The position numbers and the translations under genes are program-made. From Comamonadaceae bacterium (GTDB lineage: Bacteria; Pseudomonadota; Gammaproteobacteria; Burkholderiales; Burkholderiaceae_C), in the NCBI GenBank assembly GCA_947458305.1, contig CANGZO010000106.1, forward strand, positions 1-7,843: a stretch of DNA of 7,843 nt, read 5' to 3'. Below are positions 6,548 through 7,843 of this stretch, piece after piece (the first letter of the stretch is position 1; each line of letters starts with the position of its first letter). A model generated the notes under the pieces. The model worked only from the letters and a program-made list of their open reading frames with translations, was not told the DNA's origin and ran no database searches.

Positions 6548-7255
6548 TCAAAGGGTTGGCGGACACCAACCCATTTCAAGCCAATGTGCGTAGCCCGGTT
6601 TGAAATGCCAGGCGGTGTATTGCACGGGTGTGCCCTGTGGCAGGACCTGCTCCGTCAGGTGGTCGAGCCAAGGGCTCACAGCCCCCGTGCTGCGCAGCCA
6701 ATCTTGGCCCTGGCTGGATTCCATGGCCCATCCTGCCAGAGCTGCCTTTGACTGCGGCCAAGGGTGGTCAGGCAAACGAGGGCCTGACATGCGGTCGTGC
6801 AAACTGCCCCAGGCCACCCTCTTCATTTGATGCTGTATTTGGCCCAATCGGCGGGTGGTCTCTTTCAAAGGCAAGCCCGTGAAGCGCAATTGCCCCAGCA
6901 CATTGTCAAACCAGAAAAAAGCATCGGGCATGCGGCGCACCAGTTCGGGCAAGAGGGCCAATCCGTCGCCGGTGTGCAGGTGCAACGCCTTGCCTTGGCG
7001 TTTCAGGTGCCGGCCATGCCTTGCATAAAAAAGCGGTTGGGCCCAAGGGTCGATGTCCCAGGCGTGGATCTCTTCAAATTGCGCCAACCAAGCCGTGGGC
7101 AACATCCAGCCCGCACTGGCACCGATCAGCACCAATGGTTGGCGGGGCATCGCTTGCGCCATCAGCCAATCGGCGATCTGCGAGGAGGCAGGTGCCCAGC
7201 GTGACTGAGACCGCCACGCCCGCACATGCCAATGCCATCCGCCCGTTAAATTCAT
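6548..7255 (-). CDS. Tryptophan-rich hypothetical protein with methyltransferase-like fold
   Basis: I do not recognise a named family. The 235-residue product has a Rossmann-type start, LVLIGASAGWMLP (residues 41-53), followed by AWDIDPWA (65-72) with acidic residues where S-adenosylmethionine methyltransferases bind the ribose, then HTGDGLALL and FFWFDNVLGQ (113-122), which could be motifs II-IV. A class I methyltransferase-like domain is plausible, but the glycine loop (GASAG) is not the classical GxGxG and activity is unproven. Eighteen of 235 residues are Trp (about 7.7%), far above a usual 1-1.5%. No signal peptide or membrane helix is evident. The gene starts 9 bases after the stop of the glutathione transferase gene, without a clear Shine-Dalgarno, and is probably co-transcribed with it. 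It ends 18 bases from the opposing operon. The plus-strand frames over this region show no family motifs. Confidence 0.75.
   Translation of the reverse strand: MNLTGGWHWHVRAWRSQSRWAPASSQIADWLMAQAMPRQPLVLIGASAGWMLPTAWLAQFEEIHAWDIDPWAQPLFYARHGRHLKRQGKALHLHTGDGLALLPELVRRMPDAFFWFDNVLGQLRFTGLPLKETTRRLGQIQHQMKRVAWGSLHDRMSGPRLPDHPWPQSKAALAGWAMESSQGQDWLRSTGAVSPWLDHLTEQVLPQGTPVQYTAWHFKPGYAHWLEMGWCPPTL
6553..6572. terminator. Inverted repeat, possible bidirectional terminator between convergent genes
   Basis: GGGTTGG and CCAACCC form a perfect 7-bp stem around a 6-base loop (CGGACA). It begins 23 bases after the stop of the plus-strand operon and lies within the final codons of the minus-strand gene. 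The following bases are ATTTC on the plus strand and TTTGAT on the minus strand, so the U-tracts are short. Position between two converging units favours a terminator. The weak tails and short stem keep confidence moderate. Confidence 0.42.
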
Positions 7256-7264
7256 GCAGGTATT

Positions 7265-7843
7265 TTATGAACGGTTCAAACGTTCATTTTGCGGAAACAT
7301 GAACTTTTTGGCGTCTGCGTCCATCTCGGTCTTGAAGGTGTATTTCGCCTTGAAAGCTTCGGCGCGTTGTGCTGCTGGACGGGCGTTGACCAGATCGAGC
7401 AGGCGTTTGATGTGGGGGTATTGGGTCCAGGTGGCATCACCCGTGCCCAACACATAGGGCAGCAGGCGCGCCCAGCCCCACAGGGCCATGTCCACGATGC
7501 TGTAGTGTTCGCCCAGCATGTAAGTGTGCTGGCTCAGGTGTTTCTCCAGCACGCTCCAATGGCGGTGGGCCTCAAAGTCGTAGCGGTTCAAAGCGTAATC
7601 TTTGGGCTCGGGCGCCGCATGCCTAAAGTGCACCGATTGCCCCGAAAACGGCCCAATACCACTGGCGATGAACATCAACCACGACAGGGCTGCGCCGCGT
7701 TCTTTGGCTTGGGTCACGCTGGGTATGAACTTTTGTTCGCGATCGGCCAAGTACAACAAGATGGCGTTGCTGTCGAACACGGTGGTGTCGCCATCGGTGA
7801 TGGCGGGCACCTTGGCATTGGGGTTGACCGCCAAGAAGTCGGG
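7265..7843 (-). CDS. Glutathione S-transferase family protein, Nu-class/YfcG-like (N-terminus cut by window end)
   Basis: The frame is open to the last base, so the start and the first roughly 45-50 residues, including the catalytic Thr/Asn/Ser region, are outside the window; 192 residues are visible. The thioredoxin-like domain ends with FLAVNPNAKVPAITDGD (visible residues 3-19), containing the cis-Pro VPA motif, and FDSNAILLYLAD, whose Ser-Asn contacts the glutathione gamma-glutamyl group. The helical C-terminal domain carries GPFSGQSVHF, HAAPEPKDYA, RYDFEAHR and YSIVDMALWGW (114-124), the N-capping/hydrophobic-staple region of the family. The GQxxHFxHAAP and YAxxRY pattern resembles E. coli YfcG/YghU, which bind two glutathiones and reduce disulfides. 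Likely a cytosolic thiol or detoxification enzyme. It lies first in a minus-strand pair with the Trp-rich gene and is not part of the convergent catabolic operon. Family is secure; subclass is inference. Confidence 0.93.
   Translation of the reverse strand, partial: PDFLAVNPNAKVPAITDGDTTVFDSNAILLYLADREQKFIPSVTQAKERGAALSWLMFIASGIGPFSGQSVHFRHAAPEPKDYALNRYDFEAHRHWSVLEKHLSQHTYMLGEHYSIVDMALWGWARLLPYVLGTGDATWTQYPHIKRLLDLVNARPAAQRAEAFKAKYTFKTEMDADAKKFMFPQNERLNRS
7267..7287. repeat. Small inverted repeat at the glutathione transferase stop codon
   Basis: ATGAACG and CGTTCAT form a perfect 7-bp stem with a 7-base loop, spanning the last codons and stop of the transferase gene in an AT-richer patch. 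In minus-strand RNA the hairpin ends 11 bases before the ATG of the next gene, so it could affect that start or RNA stability. The stem has only three G-C pairs and may be chance. Confidence 0.3.

Noticed and set aside
6797..7204. Plus-strand 135-codon frame over the Trp-rich gene
   Set aside because: No motif or ribosome site. The minus-strand frame is longer, ends neatly near the operon, and shows Rossmann-type motifs.
1..7843. CRISPR arrays, tRNA or rRNA genes, insertion sequences, integrase or attachment sites
   Set aside because: None seen. The window is nearly all protein-coding, with no repeated units, transposase motifs or RNA-gene signatures.

Overview
The window is GC-rich and almost fully coding. 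Protein style, GC content and gene types suggest a betaproteobacterium of the Burkholderiales, probably a Comamonadaceae-like genus. This is inference; nothing here, such as an rRNA gene, fixes the taxon.

Layout. Bases 1-6529 (+) hold five genes in one direction: the 3' part of hyuB (hydantoinase B/oxoprolinase), a complete hyuA (hydantoinase A/oxoprolinase), an isochorismatase-fold hydrolase, a flavoprotein of the fumarate reductase/ketosteroid dehydrogenase type, and a lyase of the isocitrate lyase/PEP mutase superfamily. Three of the four junctions are 4-base ATGA stop/start overlaps and the fourth is a 4-base gap, so this is a tightly coupled operon. Its promoter, and any regulator or transporter, lie upstream of the window. 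Bases 6548-7843 (-) hold a separate convergent pair: a Nu-class-like glutathione S-transferase whose N-terminus is cut by the window end, and 9 bases after it a tryptophan-rich protein with a methyltransferase-like fold. An inverted repeat (6553-6572) where the two sets converge may be a bidirectional terminator.

How the genes may work together. HyuA and HyuB form one ATP-dependent enzyme that opens cyclic amides (hydantoins, oxoproline, lactams) or, in related members, carboxylates ketones. The other three are a hydrolase-fold protein, an FAD oxidoreductase and a C-C lyase. Together they look like a short catabolic route: activate or open a ring, hydrolyse, oxidise, then cleave to a central metabolite such as pyruvate. 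The substrate cannot be read from the sequence.

The oddest point is that the isochorismatase-fold protein has glycine where cysteine hydrolases of that fold keep their nucleophile. The flavoprotein also lacks the two substrate and proton-transfer arginines typical of fumarate reductases. Both suggest chemistry away from the best-known members of these families.
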